Shown: positions 1 through 11,000 of the stretch, in pieces
Numbering within the stretch: position 1 is the stretch's first letter
How the letters are laid out: each line of letters starts with the position of its first letter
From: Scytonema hofmannii PCC 7110
GTDB lineage: Bacteria > Cyanobacteriota > Cyanobacteriia > Cyanobacteriales > Nostocaceae
Assembly (NCBI RefSeq): GCF_000346485.2
Contig: NZ_KQ976354.1
Location: 730,882-794,881 of the forward strand
DNA length: 64,000 nucleotides
Reading direction: 5' to 3'
Position numbers and translations under genes: made by a program
Notes under the pieces: generated by a model
What the model saw: only the letters and a program-made list of their open reading frames with translations
Told to the model about the DNA's origin: nothing
Database searches by the model: none

Positions 1-21
1 ATACTGTGGGTGGCAATGACA

Positions 22-3000
22 ATGGTAGAACTAGCTGGGTATCAAATTCATGAGATGCTCTACTCAAGTGCGAGAACCTTGGTATACCGAGGAACTAGAG
101 AATTTGACCAAAAATCAGTCGTTATCAAACTGCAGCGTCAGGAATACCCCCGCTTCAACGAACTGGTCAAATTCCGCAACCAGTACACCATTGCCAAAAA
201 CCTCAATCTTCCTGGGATTATCCAAACTTACAGATTGGAAAACTATCTCAACGGCTATGCTCTGGTGATGGAATTTGGGGGAATATCTCTTAGTGACTAC
301 CTAACTAATCAAGAACAGTTACGTACATTATCTCTCCAGCAATTTTTCTATATTGCCATTCAAATTGCTTCTATCTTAGATAAGCTGTATCGCAACCGGG
401 TTATTCATAAAGATATTAAACCAGCCAATATTCTCATCGACCCCGTAACCGATGAGGTGAAACTGATTGACTTCAGCATAGCTTCTTTACTTCCAAGAGA
501 AACACAAACTCTGACAAGCGCTGAGGTCTTGGAAGGAACTTTAGCATACCTCTCTCCAGAACAAACAGGGCGGATGAACCGAGGAATTGACTACCGCACT
601 GACTTCTATTCTTTAGGTGTCACCTTCTTTGAACTGCTCACAGGACAACTCCCCTTCCAATCAGACGATCCCATGGAGTTGGTTCACTCGCATCTTGCCA
701 AACTTCCGCCAAAAGCACACAGCCTCAATCTTAACATTCCGCAACAATTATCTGAAATTATCAGTAAACTGATGGCAAAAAATGCGGAAGATCGCTATCA
801 GAGTGCTCTCGGTCTGAAGTATGATTTGGAAAATTGCTTGCAGCAGTGGGAAACTTCAGAGGTTATTTCAACTTTTGAACTGGGACAACGAGACATTTGC
901 GATCGCTTTCAAATTCCCGAACGGCTTTACGGTCGTCAAAAGGAGGTCACAACATTACTACAAGCCTTTGAGCGAGTTGCAACAGGCTTAACAGATAATG
1001 ATGTCTCCCAAGATAATAATTCATCAGTTAAACCCGCGAACCGTTCGCCAGCAGAAATGATGTTAGTTGCTGGATTTTCTGGAATTGGAAAAACTGCTGT
1101 TATCAACGAAGTTCACAAACCTATTGTTCGAGAACGGGGTTACTTTATCAGAGGAAAATTCGATCAATTCTTGCGAAATATACCTTTCTTAGCCTTTGTG
1201 CAAGCCTTTCGCGATTTGATGGGACAACTGTTATCTGAAAGCGATCCCCAACTTGAGAAATGGAAAACAAAAATTCTCAAAGCTTTAGGAGAGAACTCTC
1301 AAGTCATTATTGAAGTTATCCCCGAGTTAGAACATATTATTGGCAAACAACCATCCGTCTCCGAACTTTCAGGAAACGCAGCTCAAAACCGATTTAATTT
1401 GCTGTTTCAAAAGTTCATCCAAGTCTTTACCACCAAAGAGCATCCCTTGGTGATTTTTCTGGACGATTTGCAATGGGCTGATTCTGCATCTTTAAACTTA
1501 ATACAATTGTTAATGAGCGAAACAGAGACACGTTATTTGTTGCTCATTGGTGCTTATCGAGATAATGAAGTTTCCGCAGCACATCCAGTAACAGTGACAT
1601 TAGAAGAAATCTGCTCTTCTGGTGCAATGGTGAATACAATTACCCTAACTCCTCTCAATCCATCGGATTTAAACCATCTCGTTGCTGATACCCTCAATTG
1701 TTCCTCACAACGGGCGGAACCTTTAACTCAACTCGTTTATCAAAAAACCAAAGGCAATCCTTTCTTTGCCAATCAATTTCTCAGAGCGCTCCATGAAGAT
1801 GGATATATTAATTTTAATTTTGATGAAGGTTATTGGCAGTGCGATATAGCTCGAGTCAAAGCAATAGCGCTCACTGATGATGTTGTCGAGTTCATGGCTT
1901 TACAATTGCAAAAGTTACCTGTTGCAACTCAATCCGTTTTGAAATTAGCGGCTTGTATTGGAAACCAATTTGATTTAGAAACTTTGACTATCGTGTATGA
2001 AAAGCCGTTAGTAGAGACAGCGATGGATTTGTGGAAGGCGCTGCAAGAAGGGTTTATCATCCCCAAAAATGAAATTTACAAATTTTTCCACAATGAACCT
2101 GCTTACGATCGACTCTTAACAACTAACAAGTACGAACAATTAGCTATTAGCAACGAGCAATTAGCAATTCACTATAACTTTCTCCATGACCGAGTACAAC
2201 AAGCAGCTTACTCTCTCATTCCTGAGGATAGCAAACAGGCGACTCACCTCAAAATTGGACAATTGCTGTTAAAAAATACTCCATTAGCGGAACGGGAAGA
2301 GAAAATATTTGAAATTGTGAACCACTTTAACTTGAGTCGCAATTTAATTTCAACGGAACGGGAAAAGCAAAATCTTGCCCAATTAAATTTACAGGCTGGA
2401 CAGAAAGCCAAGTTATCTACAGCTTACCAAGCTGCTAAAAACTATTTCACAATTGGTCTTGAATTACTTTCAGCAACATCTTGGGAAGATGACTATACTT
2501 TAACTTACGAACTCTATAAAGAATGTTCGGAAACAGAGTACCTTTCAGGAAATTTTGAAGAAGCTGAGTTACTTTATGCAGAAGCTTTAAAGCGTACAGT
2601 AACAGTTCTCGATAAAGTAGGAATCTATTATATACAAATGACTCAGTATCAACTTCAGGGTAAGTATGCTGAGGCGATCGCAATCCAGAAAGCAAGTTTG
2701 GATTTACTGGGTTTGAGCATATCTTTAGAACCAGAGGCTTTACAAGCTGCTTTGAATGCAGAACTTAATGCAGTTAATACCTACCTGAAAGAGCATAAAA
2801 TCGATGAACTGCTTGATGCTCCTAAAATGAGCAATCCTAACATCATAGCAATGCTCAGACTGTTACAGGTTATGTTCTATTCGGCTTATCTGATTGGGAA
2901 CCAAACCTTGGGCAATTTTACCTTAGTTAAGATGACCACGCTGTCATTGCAGTATGGAAATAGCGATTCATCTCCGTTTGGTTATGTTGGATATGGCTTA

Positions 3001-5517
3001 GTTGCTGGTGTACTTGATGACTACAAAACGGGATATAGCTTTGGAGAAATGGCTGTTAAACTCTGCGAGCAATTTGACAACAGTTATATTAAGTGTCAAA
3101 CCAATTTCTTGTTTGCTGCTGATGTCCACAATTGGAACAGATCGATAAAGCTATCTGAAACCTACTACGAAAATGCTTACAAATTTGGTCTTGAGTCGGG
3201 TGATTGGGTAACTATTGGCTACATGATTATTCAAAGTTGTTCTGACAGACTCACTCGCGGTCAAAATTTGTCGGAACTTTATCAGCTTTGTCAAACATAT
3301 TTGAATTTTCTTTACCAAGTCAAAAATCAAGATATCATAGAACTTTTGTATGCGGGGGTGATACAGCCTATTTACAATTTGCAAGGGTTAACCTATTCTC
3401 AATCTACTTTTGATAATCAAGATTTTAGTGAAGCGAAGTATTTGAGTAAATATAAAGATTTACCCTATTACTTAGCTTGGTTCTATTATATCAAGATTCG
3501 TAACGCTTATATTTTTGATGAGAGAGATACTTGGTTGCATTTAATTGACAAATTAAGTATTGTCGAAAATTTTGTTCCCAGTCATAGTAAAGTACCTTCA
3601 ACGTTTTTTTATGTTGCTCTGATGTATTTGGCGCTTCATTCATCAGCAAGTCATAGCGAGCGCCAAAAAAATTGGGAGCAACTCACAAGACTTGAAGAAC
3701 GCCTGTTATTTTGGGCTGACAATTGTCCAGAGAATATTTTACACAAGTATCTTCTTGTTCAAGCTGAAAAAGCTCGTGTCAGGGGTCAAATGCTTGAAGC
3801 CATAGATTATTACGATCGCGCCATTGCCAAAGCCAAAGAACACGAGTACATCCATGAAGAAGCCCTTGGGAATGAACTTGCTGCTAAATTTTACTTGGAA
3901 TGGGGTAAAGAAAAAATTGCTCAAGCGTATTTAACGGATGCTTACTATGGCTACGCACGTTGGGGTGCAAAGGCAAAAGTTGAGGATTTAGAAAAACGCT
4001 ATCCGCAATTACTCGCCCTCATCCAGCAACGGGAAAAAATTTACCTTGACACTTACAAGACATTACCCGGTGTGAGTCAACCACTTTCACACATTCACAA
4101 CATTACCCAAACTTTTAGTTCTAGCAGCACAACTATTTCAGAAGCATTAGATTTAGCATCTGTCATCAAAGCTTCCCAAACCCTCTCTAGCGAAATTCAG
4201 CTTGAGAAATTGCTTTCTAAGTTAATGCAAGTCATCATAGAAAATGCAGGAGCCGAGCAAGGTTTTCTCATTTTGCCAAAGGTTCAAAATTTGGAAATTG
4301 CTATCCAATGTTTCAGTGGTGAAGATTGTCATTTGCGCTCGGAGCCAATTCAAAATTCTCCCGAACTTCCTGTCAGCATTATTAATTATGTGTCTCGCAC
4401 TTTAGAAACTTTGGTGATTCATGATGCTGCAAGTGAGACGGCTTTTGCTCGTGATGTCTATATAATTCATCGAGAGCCAAAAAGTTTGTTGTGCGCTCCT
4501 ATTTTAAATAAAGGAAAACTGATAGGTATGATTTATTTAGAGAACAACCAATGTACGGGGGCGTTTACAAGCGATCGCTTAGAAACAATAAGTCTGTTAT
4601 GTTCCCAAGCTGCAATTTCCCTAGAAAATTCCTTACTTTACGAGCAACTAGAAGATTACTCTCGCACTCTGGAACTTAAGGTTGAAGAAAGAACAAAGGA
4701 ATTAAAAGCCGCTCAAAAGCAAATTGTTGCTCAAGAAAAACTTGCCTCACTTGGGCAACTCACTGCTGGTGTTGCTCATGAAATTAGAAATCCTTTAAAT
4801 TTTGTCAATAATTTTGCTGCTTTGTCTGTTGATTTAGCTCAAGAATTGCTAGAAGAAATTGAGAACCAGTGTCAGAAATTAGAAAACGGCACAGTTGACT
4901 ATATCAAAAGTATTGTGACTGACCTCATAACTAATGTCGAAGATATTCAAAATCAAGGGAAAAGGGCTGATAGTATCATTCAAAATATGTTACTTTTAGC
5001 TCGCTCTGATAGCAAAAGTCAACGACAAATAACTGACATTAATGCTTTAATAGCTGAATCAATTCAACTAGTATATCATAGTTTGCAAAGTAAGTATCAA
5101 GAGTTTAATATTGACATTGAACTTGATTGCGATCGCACTTTACCAAAAGTGGCAATTGTTTCTCAAGATCTTAGTCGTTCTTTGATTAATATTATTGACA
5201 ATGCTTGCTATTCTGCTTATCAGAAGCAAAAGACATTGGGTGGAATATTTGTGCCAAAAGTGAGTGTAATGACTCAAAAATTTGAGAATTCACTCTTAAT
5301 AACAATTGAAGATAATGGTCAAGGTATAGCAGCAGATAACATTGATAAAATTTTCAATCCTTTCTTTACTACAAAACCTGCAGGAGAAGGAACAGGGCTT
5401 GGCTTATCGCTTGTTCATGACATTGTGGTTGGTCAACATCAAGGCAACATTAGAGTACAAACTGAATTAGGAGAATTTACAAGATTTATGATTGACTTGC
5501 CAATCAGTGACCAGTGA
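22..5517 (+). CDS. Giant Ser/Thr protein kinase - AAA ATPase - GAF - sensor histidine kinase
   Basis: Multidomain signalling protein of about 1831 residues, a class common in filamentous cyanobacteria. Domains in order: Ser/Thr kinase (about 1-270, catalytic HKDIKPAN near 129-136; the DFG motif reads DFS), AAA-type ATPase (Walker A GFSGIGKT near 351-358; Walker B region VIFLDDLQWAD), a long TPR-like helical region (about 700-1340), GAF (about 1390-1540), then a histidine kinase with H-box His near 1586 (AHEIRNPLNF) and G boxes EDNGQGI and GTGLGLS. GTG at 10 and ATG at 16 are in-frame alternatives; ATG at 22 gives the usual short lead MVELAGYQI. It lies about 50 bases before a receiver-kinase gene, suggesting one phosphorelay. 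The last three codons and the stop lie in a CAGTGAC repeat. Input signal unknown. Confidence 0.9.
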   Translation: MVELAGYQIHEMLYSSARTLVYRGTREFDQKSVVIKLQRQEYPRFNELVKFRNQYTIAKNLNLPGIIQTYRLENYLNGYALVMEFGGISLSDYLTNQEQLRTLSLQQFFYIAIQIASILDKLYRNRVIHKDIKPANILIDPVTDEVKLIDFSIASLLPRETQTLTSAEVLEGTLAYLSPEQTGRMNRGIDYRTDFYSLGVTFFELLTGQLPFQSDDPMELVHSHLAKLPPKAHSLNLNIPQQLSEIISKLMAKNAEDRYQSALGLKYDLENCLQQWETSEVISTFELGQRDICDRFQIPERLYGRQKEVTTLLQAFERVATGLTDNDVSQDNNSSVKPANRSPAEMMLVAGFSGIGKTAVINEVHKPIVRERGYFIRGKFDQFLRNIPFLAFVQAFRDLMGQLLSESDPQLEKWKTKILKALGENSQVIIEVIPELEHIIGKQPSVSELSGNAAQNRFNLLFQKFIQVFTTKEHPLVIFLDDLQWADSASLNLIQLLMSETETRYLLLIGAYRDNEVSAAHPVTVTLEEICSSGAMVNTITLTPLNPSDLNHLVADTLNCSSQRAEPLTQLVYQKTKGNPFFANQFLRALHEDGYINFNFDEGYWQCDIARVKAIALTDDVVEFMALQLQKLPVATQSVLKLAACIGNQFDLETLTIVYEKPLVETAMDLWKALQEGFIIPKNEIYKFFHNEPAYDRLLTTNKYEQLAISNEQLAIHYNFLHDRVQQAAYSLIPEDSKQATHLKIGQLLLKNTPLAEREEKIFEIVNHFNLSRNLISTEREKQNLAQLNLQAGQKAKLSTAYQAAKNYFTIGLELLSATSWEDDYTLTYELYKECSETEYLSGNFEEAELLYAEALKRTVTVLDKVGIYYIQMTQYQLQGKYAEAIAIQKASLDLLGLSISLEPEALQAALNAELNAVNTYLKEHKIDELLDAPKMSNPNIIAMLRLLQVMFYSAYLIGNQTLGNFTLVKMTTLSLQYGNSDSSPFGYVGYGLVAGVLDDYKTGYSFGEMAVKLCEQFDNSYIKCQTNFLFAADVHNWNRSIKLSETYYENAYKFGLESGDWVTIGYMIIQSCSDRLTRGQNLSELYQLCQTYLNFLYQVKNQDIIELLYAGVIQPIYNLQGLTYSQSTFDNQDFSEAKYLSKYKDLPYYLAWFYYIKIRNAYIFDERDTWLHLIDKLSIVENFVPSHSKVPSTFFYVALMYLALHSSASHSERQKNWEQLTRLEERLLFWADNCPENILHKYLLVQAEKARVRGQMLEAIDYYDRAIAKAKEHEYIHEEALGNELAAKFYLEWGKEKIAQAYLTDAYYGYARWGAKAKVEDLEKRYPQLLALIQQREKIYLDTYKTLPGVSQPLSHIHNITQTFSSSSTTISEALDLASVIKASQTLSSEIQLEKLLSKLMQVIIENAGAEQGFLILPKVQNLEIAIQCFSGEDCHLRSEPIQNSPELPVSIINYVSRTLETLVIHDAASETAFARDVYIIHREPKSLLCAPILNKGKLIGMIYLENNQCTGAFTSDRLETISLLCSQAAISLENSLLYEQLEDYSRTLELKVEERTKELKAAQKQIVAQEKLASLGQLTAGVAHEIRNPLNFVNNFAALSVDLAQELLEEIENQCQKLENGTVDYIKSIVTDLITNVEDIQNQGKRADSIIQNMLLLARSDSKSQRQITDINALIAESIQLVYHSLQSKYQEFNIDIELDCDRTLPKVAIVSQDLSRSLINIIDNACYSAYQKQKTLGGIFVPKVSVMTQKFENSLLITIEDNGQGIAADNIDKIFNPFFTTKPAGEGTGLGLSLVHDIVVGQHQGNIRVQTELGEFTRFMIDLPISDQ

Positions 5518-5532
5518 CCAGTGACCAGTGAC
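5505..5532. repeat. Four tandem CAGTGAC heptamers
   Basis: Four exact copies of a 7-base unit. The array starts inside the upstream kinase gene and supplies its final Ser-Asp-Gln codons and its TGA stop. The same unit, read on either strand, recurs near 54.2, 60.75 and 63.9 kb. This is a short tandemly repeated repetitive sequence of the kind typical of Nostocales. Confidence 0.9.
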
Positions 5533-5568
5533 CATATTTAAGAAGAAGAGAAGGAAATTAAGAAAAAT

Positions 5569-6819
5569 ATGAGTGCAAAAATTTTAGTTGTTGATGATGA
5601 GTTACTAATAAAGCGTCTTATCAGTCAATACTTCAGAAAAAAAGTGTCTCAGCAAGAGTATGAATTTATTTTTGCTAATAATGGCAAAGAGGCATTAGAA
5701 CAAATACAAACCCATTCAGACATAGATCTCGTTCTGACTGATATTAATATGCCAGAAATGGATGGGCTGACTTTGCTGAATAAATTGCGGGAATCTAGTT
5801 ATAATTTTAGAACGGTTGTTGTCTCAGCTTATGGAGATATGAAAACCATTAGGCAGGCAATGAATCAAGGTGCTTTCGACTTTATCAATAAGCCGATAGA
5901 TTTTCAGGATTTAGAAATTACCATTACTCGAACTTTAGATTTTGTCCAGAGCCTTAAAGAAGTTCAGTCGATGCTTCAGCAAGCTGAAATTCAAATCATT
6001 CAAAACGAAAAAATGTCTGCTATTGGTAAAATGCTTGCTGGGATTGCTCATGAAATCAACAATCCAGTCTGCTTTATTAGCGGTAATCTTCATGAAGCTG
6101 AAGCTGCTATTCAAAATATTACTCATCACTTGCAACTTTATCAGCAAAATTTTTCTAATTTAATACCAGAAATTAAGGAGCACTCTGAAGAGATTGATGT
6201 AGAATATCTGTTGGAGGAATTGCCGAAAATGTTAGCCTCCATGAAGGTAGGTTCCGAACGCCTCCGTCTCCTCAGTGCTAGCCTATGTAATTTTTCTCGT
6301 GGCGATCATACTAACAAGCTAGGCGTCAATATTCATGAAGGCATAGAAAGTACGCTCATGATTTTAAGACACCGCTTGAAGGGGAATGAAAAACGTCCGG
6401 CGATTGAGGTGATTAGAGAATATGGTGATTTACCCCTAGTTCAGTGTTACCCTGGATCGCTCTATCAAGTATTTATGAATATTATTACCAATGCAATAGA
6501 TGCACTGAATGAGGCTAGCGTGCATCGTTCTTATGCTGAAATGGAAACTCATCCTTGTCAGATTAGAATTAAAACTGAGGTTTTAGAAGGTGAGAATGCC
6601 GCGATCGTTCGTATTCACGATAACGGTATAGGGATGTCAGATGAAGTCAAAGAGCGAGTCTTTGAGCATTTATTTACTACAAAAGCTGTTAGTAAGGGAA
6701 CTGGCTTGGGTTTATCTATCTCACGCCAGATAGTAGAAGAAAAACATGGTGGTTGTCTGACTTGTGATTCTACACTGGCAGAGGGTGCTGAATTTATGAT
6801 TCAAATTCCTCTTTTGTAA
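5569..6819 (+). CDS. Response regulator receiver - sensor histidine kinase
   Basis: A 416-residue cytoplasmic protein. The N-terminal receiver (about 1-120) has the acidic pair in ILVVDDE and phospho-acceptor Asp58 in LVLTDINMPEMDG. A short coiled linker leads to a histidine kinase with His161 in the H-box IAHEINNPVCF, an N-box with ITNAIDAL and G boxes HDNGIGM and GTGLGLS. It probably accepts phosphate from a kinase such as the giant hybrid immediately upstream and relays it, though which output regulator it talks to cannot be seen. The ATG start follows a purine-rich leader (agaagagaagg). A clear terminator hairpin follows the stop. Confidence 0.88.
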   Translation: MSAKILVVDDELLIKRLISQYFRKKVSQQEYEFIFANNGKEALEQIQTHSDIDLVLTDINMPEMDGLTLLNKLRESSYNFRTVVVSAYGDMKTIRQAMNQGAFDFINKPIDFQDLEITITRTLDFVQSLKEVQSMLQQAEIQIIQNEKMSAIGKMLAGIAHEINNPVCFISGNLHEAEAAIQNITHHLQLYQQNFSNLIPEIKEHSEEIDVEYLLEELPKMLASMKVGSERLRLLSASLCNFSRGDHTNKLGVNIHEGIESTLMILRHRLKGNEKRPAIEVIREYGDLPLVQCYPGSLYQVFMNIITNAIDALNEASVHRSYAEMETHPCQIRIKTEVLEGENAAIVRIHDNGIGMSDEVKERVFEHLFTTKAVSKGTGLGLSISRQIVEEKHGGCLTCDSTLAEGAEFMIQIPLL

Positions 6820-6856
6820 AGAGTCGGGAACAGAATCTCGCTTACCTATTTATTAA

Positions 6857-6898
6857 CACCTCCACAGCTAAAAGCCGTGGAGGTGCCAATTTGTTTTA
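6857..6898 (+). terminator. Rho-independent terminator after receiver-kinase gene
   Basis: A 9-base perfect stem CACCTCCAC / GTGGAGGTG with an 11-base loop, followed by a T-rich stretch (caatttgtttta). It lies about 40 bases after the stop codon and probably ends the two-gene kinase unit. Confidence 0.7.
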
Positions 6899-7071
6899 TA
6901 TTCAGGGTCTTTATATTAGCTGACCCCGTTTGAATTGAGAAATTTAAGCTTGTCTTTAGATTCTCATCGAATCAGTTATATTTGATTAAATTTAATATTT
7001 TCTTTAGAATTTAGAAGATTTTTATCATTTTTTAAGTAAATATTAAATTTTTTTAACTTTTCTTCATCATT

Positions 7072-7103
7072 TGCTATACTCTAATTAGATAGCAATCTAA
7101 TTA
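7072..7103 (+). promoter_or_regulatory. Extended -10 promoter overlapping a 9-base palindrome (candidate operator)
   Basis: TGCTATACT (7072-7080) fits an extended -10 element. It is followed at once by a perfect inverted repeat TAATTAGAT-agca-ATCTAATTA (7082-7103), which would cover the transcription start. The site sits 24 bases before the ATG of a small HTH gene, so autoregulation by that product is an attractive inference. Confidence 0.5.
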
Positions 7104-7127
7104 AGATTGCAAGGAAGGCAACAGAAT

Positions 7128-7316
7128 ATGCAAAGGCACGGTGTTTCACTGGCAGAGGCAGCAAGACGTTTAGGCATGAGTCAGAGCGCTTTGTATGTGG
7201 CTGTGCAAAAAGGACAGATCCCTACCTTTAGAAGAGGTGGCAGAACTGTAGTTTTTCAAGGAGCATTAACGGATTATCAAGTCAGACAGCGCCCTAACTC
7301 GCCTTACAGGCTGTAA
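7128..7316 (+). CDS. Small excisionase-family helix-turn-helix protein
   Basis: A 62-residue protein that is essentially one DNA-binding domain. It has a MerR/excisionase-type wHTH: VSLAEAARRLGMSQSALYVAVQKG followed by the wing IPTFRRGGRTVVF (motif given in two parts). The ATG is chosen over an upstream in-frame TTG because aaggaagg lies about 10 bases before it. No integrase or other phage gene is adjacent, so a stand-alone regulator is more likely than a recombination directionality factor. It is flanked by its own promoter palindrome and its own terminator, hence a one-gene unit. Confidence 0.8.
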   Translation: MQRHGVSLAEAARRLGMSQSALYVAVQKGQIPTFRRGGRTVVFQGALTDYQVRQRPNSPYRL

Positions 7317-7363
7317 ATATCTCTGGGCAAAATGTCGTATGAATACAGTTCTAAAGAATAATT

Positions 7364-7411
7364 AAGCGCTCAGGTATGGGTTTCTCATAACTGAGCGCTT
7401 TCTTATTGTTT
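7364..7411 (+). terminator. Rho-independent terminator of the HTH gene
   Basis: A perfect 10-base stem AAGCGCTCAG / CTGAGCGCTT with a 17-base loop, followed by tcttattgttt. It begins 47 bases after the HTH stop codon. Confidence 0.75.
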
Positions 7412-8011
7412 GCGCTCAACTTTTTTTCTTGTGGTGCGGGAGTCCTCGCCCGCCACTGATGTGAAAGAAGGGAATAGGGAGTGGGGAGTAGGGAGTGGGG
7501 AGTAGGAAAGAGGGATTTTCATGATTGGTGATGAAATTTTTCTCTCGCTCCGGTGGTAGAGCCACCGGAGCGAGAACGAATGAGAACGAACAATTCCGAA
7601 CCTACGGGATTTGAAAAAATTGAATGATTTTATACAAGTAGGGAACTTGCCCGAGGAATTGGCGTCTGAGTGAATTAGGCAAGAGCAAAGTAAGTTTTAC
7701 GGCAATTGCTAGCTAGTTATTTTATAACCCTTGTTCTTACTTATCTCTTTTGATTTAGTAGGAGCAATTATGTAACATAAAAGAATTGATTTTCCTTCGC
7801 AAATTAGCTTTTAAAAGAGAATATATATAGATGCGATCGCTCTCATTAAAATTGGACAAAAGTTCAATGATATGAGGGCATTTCCTTTATTTGACGTTGT
7901 AAAAGTTTACGATTTTATTTTAGAAAAAAACCTGTTTGACTGATAGTTTTAAAAATTTATTGGGCAACTTAAATATATAACCTTGTATTGTGGTTTCCAG
8001 GATAGATAAAC
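7412..8011. other. 600-base non-coding stretch with repeats and a strong hairpin
   Basis: No convincing gene. It holds a degenerate copy of the GTGGTACGGGCG...CGCCCG repeat (near 7433-7457), GGGAGTAGGGAGTGG heptamer-type repeats (near 7478-7505), and a perfect 14-base inverted repeat with a 5-base loop (7543-7556 / 7562-7575, stem core CGCTCCGGTGG). The last 200 bases are AT-rich and presumably contain the promoter of the downstream surface-protein gene, but no clear -35/-10 pair stands out. Confidence 0.6.
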
Positions 8012-11000
8012 ATGAAAAATCTTCTCTTCATTGACAGCGCTGTAGATAACTACGAGATTTTATTAAAAGGACTTGTACCAGACATTACAGCTATTATTCT
8101 TGACCCAAATCGCGACGGAGTCGAGCAAATTTCCCAAGTATTATCCCAAAATACTCTCATCGAAAGCGTTCACATTGTCTCCCACGGATCTCCTGGAACC
8201 CTTTACTTGGGAAATAGCGAACTTAACCTTCATACTTTAAAAAATTATTCTAAGCAACTACAGAATTGGTTCTCCCCATCATCCCATTGCCCAAGTCTTC
8301 TTCTTTATGGTTGTAATGTTGCAGCAGGTGATGTTGGAGAAGAATTTATTACCAAACTTCATCAATTAACTAGAGCAAGCATTGCAGCAACTGCGCGTCC
8401 TACCGGAAATGCTGCTTTAGGTGGCAATTGGAATTTGAAAGTCAATGTAGGTAGTCTTGTTAATTCGCCACTAGCATTTACAGCAGAAGCGATGGCTGCA
8501 TATCCTGCTGTACTGGCTTTCTTTTCTTTAGGTAGTTACAGCAGCACTACTACTAGCATGACCGCTAAAGTTACAGTAGAAGGGAGTTACGCCTATACTG
8601 TTGATAGTGAATTAGGTTTACAAATTCTTGACGTTGCCGATCCTAAGAAACCGACCTTTAAAGGGAAATATAAATTCTCAGATGATAGCGAAGTCAAAGG
8701 CGTAGCTATTAAAGAAAAATATGCCTTCGTTGCTAGCTATACTTCAGGTTTGCAAGTCGTCGATCTTACCGATCCTACAAACCCCGTTACCAAGCTTAAC
8801 GACTCGACTTCTTGTAACACCGCAGAAGATATAGCCATTAAAGACAACTATGTTTATGTTGCTGGAGGTATCTCCGGTCTGCAAATTTTTGATATCAGCG
8901 ATCCAACCAAGCTCACTGTAAAAGGTAAATACAAGCACGCCACTGGCTCTATTAGAAACGTAACTGTAAAAGGGAATTATGCTTACGTTCTTTCTGAGTC
9001 AAGCTTAATATCAACTTTGCAGATTGTTGATATTACCAACCCTGATAGCCCCGTTCTTAAAGGAAGTTACAATACCTCAAGTACAGCTTTTGAAGTCAAG
9101 GTAGAAGGCAACTACGCTTACATTGCTGGTGGCTATTCGGGAATGCAAATTATTGATGTCAGCGATGCGACTAAGCCAACTTTGAAAGGCAGTTTTGATA
9201 CTTCTTATAATGTCTTTGGCGTCAGTATTGTCGGAAATTTAGCTTACATTGCCGATGGTAATATGGGCGTGCAAGTCCTTGATGTTACCGATCCTGTGAC
9301 TCCTAAATCTGTCGGGACTTACCAAACCACTGGTATGGCAAAAGGTGTGTTTGTAGTAAACAACCAAGCTTACATTGCTGGAGGTTCTACAGGTTTGGAA
9401 ATTGTGCTGAACAATACTCCTCCTACTGCTACTGACACAACGATTAGCGTTGATGAAGACACCGTCTATGCCTTTGCTATGGATGACTTTGGCTTCACTG
9501 ATAGCGATAGCGATGATGACGATGATGACGATGACGGTGGTGAGAGTGATGATGACGATAACGATGATGACGGTGGTGAGAGTGATGATGACGATAACGA
9601 TGATGACGGTGGTGAGGGTGATAATAATGATGATGGTGATGGCGGTAGTAGTTTAAAAGAGGTACAAATTACTGAACTGCCCCTAGTCGGTCAGTTTTTC
9701 AAAGATGCTGATGACGATGGTATCCAAGATGATGGAGAAGCTATTAAAATTGACCAAAAGATCGCATTAGCTGATATCTCCAAGTTGAAATTTAAGTCCA
9801 TTGCAGAAGCGAGTGGTACTAACTACGCAAGCTTCAAGTTTAAAGTCAGTGATGGTTTAGAATATAGCGCTGTAGCATATAAGGCAACAGTTGATATCAA
9901 ACCCGTTAACGATGCACCTGTTCTAAGTGACACTGACGTGACTCTCAGTGCTGTTATCAAAGGTGTTGGCGCACCAACAGGCGCAGTTGGTACTTTAATT
10001 TCTTCCTTAGTTAAATTGGGAGGCAATGTTAAAGATGTAGACACCGATGCACTGACAGGTATTGCGATTACTAAAGTTGATACAACCAAAGGCAGCTGGT
10101 TCTACAGCATTGACAATGGCACTAAGTGGACATCGTTGAGTTCTGTATCGGATTCCAACGCCCTACTGTTAGCTGCAAATACCAATACCCGTCTCTACTT
10201 CCAAGCCAACGCTGAGACTACTGGAAAAATTAGTGACCTCGTAACCTTCCGTGCTTGGGATCAAACCAGTGGTACTAATGGTGGCAACATTGACATCACA
10301 AGCAGTACTAATGCAACTGCTTTCAGTAGTATGACTGACACGGCGGGAATTACGGTTAAAGATGCCATGGATGGTACAGATTCTGGCAGTACTGGTGGTT
10401 CTATAAATGTCAAACTCAGTTTAAAGATAGCATCTAATAATCTTTTCCTTTTAGGTGATGCTTCGGAAGGTGGCAAACTCAAACTCCATATTAAGCTTGA
10501 TGGACACAAATCTAAACTGGTGAATGAGTTAGGAGTGTGCGTTGTTGACGATGACAAAGGAACAATTGACGGTATTGCTCCTGATGCGGAAGGTTACGCC
10601 CAAGCTGCATTATCAAGAGCGCAAGTGATTTTCTCGTCCATTGCTAATGCTCCTAAAGGGTTTAGTTCTGACATCACACGTCTTTTGGAATTTAAAGCTG
10701 GTGCAAAACTAAAATTCTTCATGATTAAAGACGGTACGCTTGATGGTGTCATGTCTGGTAAGATTTCCTTTAAAAATGTCCTCTTTGCTGATGCTAAAAC
10801 GCAAAAGACAACAGATTTGGGGAATGGAGAGTTCGCTCTAGATTGGGATGAGTTACTTGAGGGCGGCGGTGCTGACTTTCAAAAGCTGAAAGTCAAGATT
10901 AAAGCATCAAACGAAGAGATGCCCATGGGTACGGGTTTACAAGGCACATCAGGTGGAGAAGTCATTGATTTGCGAGAAGCAAAAACAGAAGTGAAAGCAG

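Noticed and set aside
9450..9656. Met/Val-rich open frame over the Asp-rich repeat
   Set aside because: It is a frame shadow of the GAT/GAC-rich repeat in the surface-protein gene; composition is artefactual.
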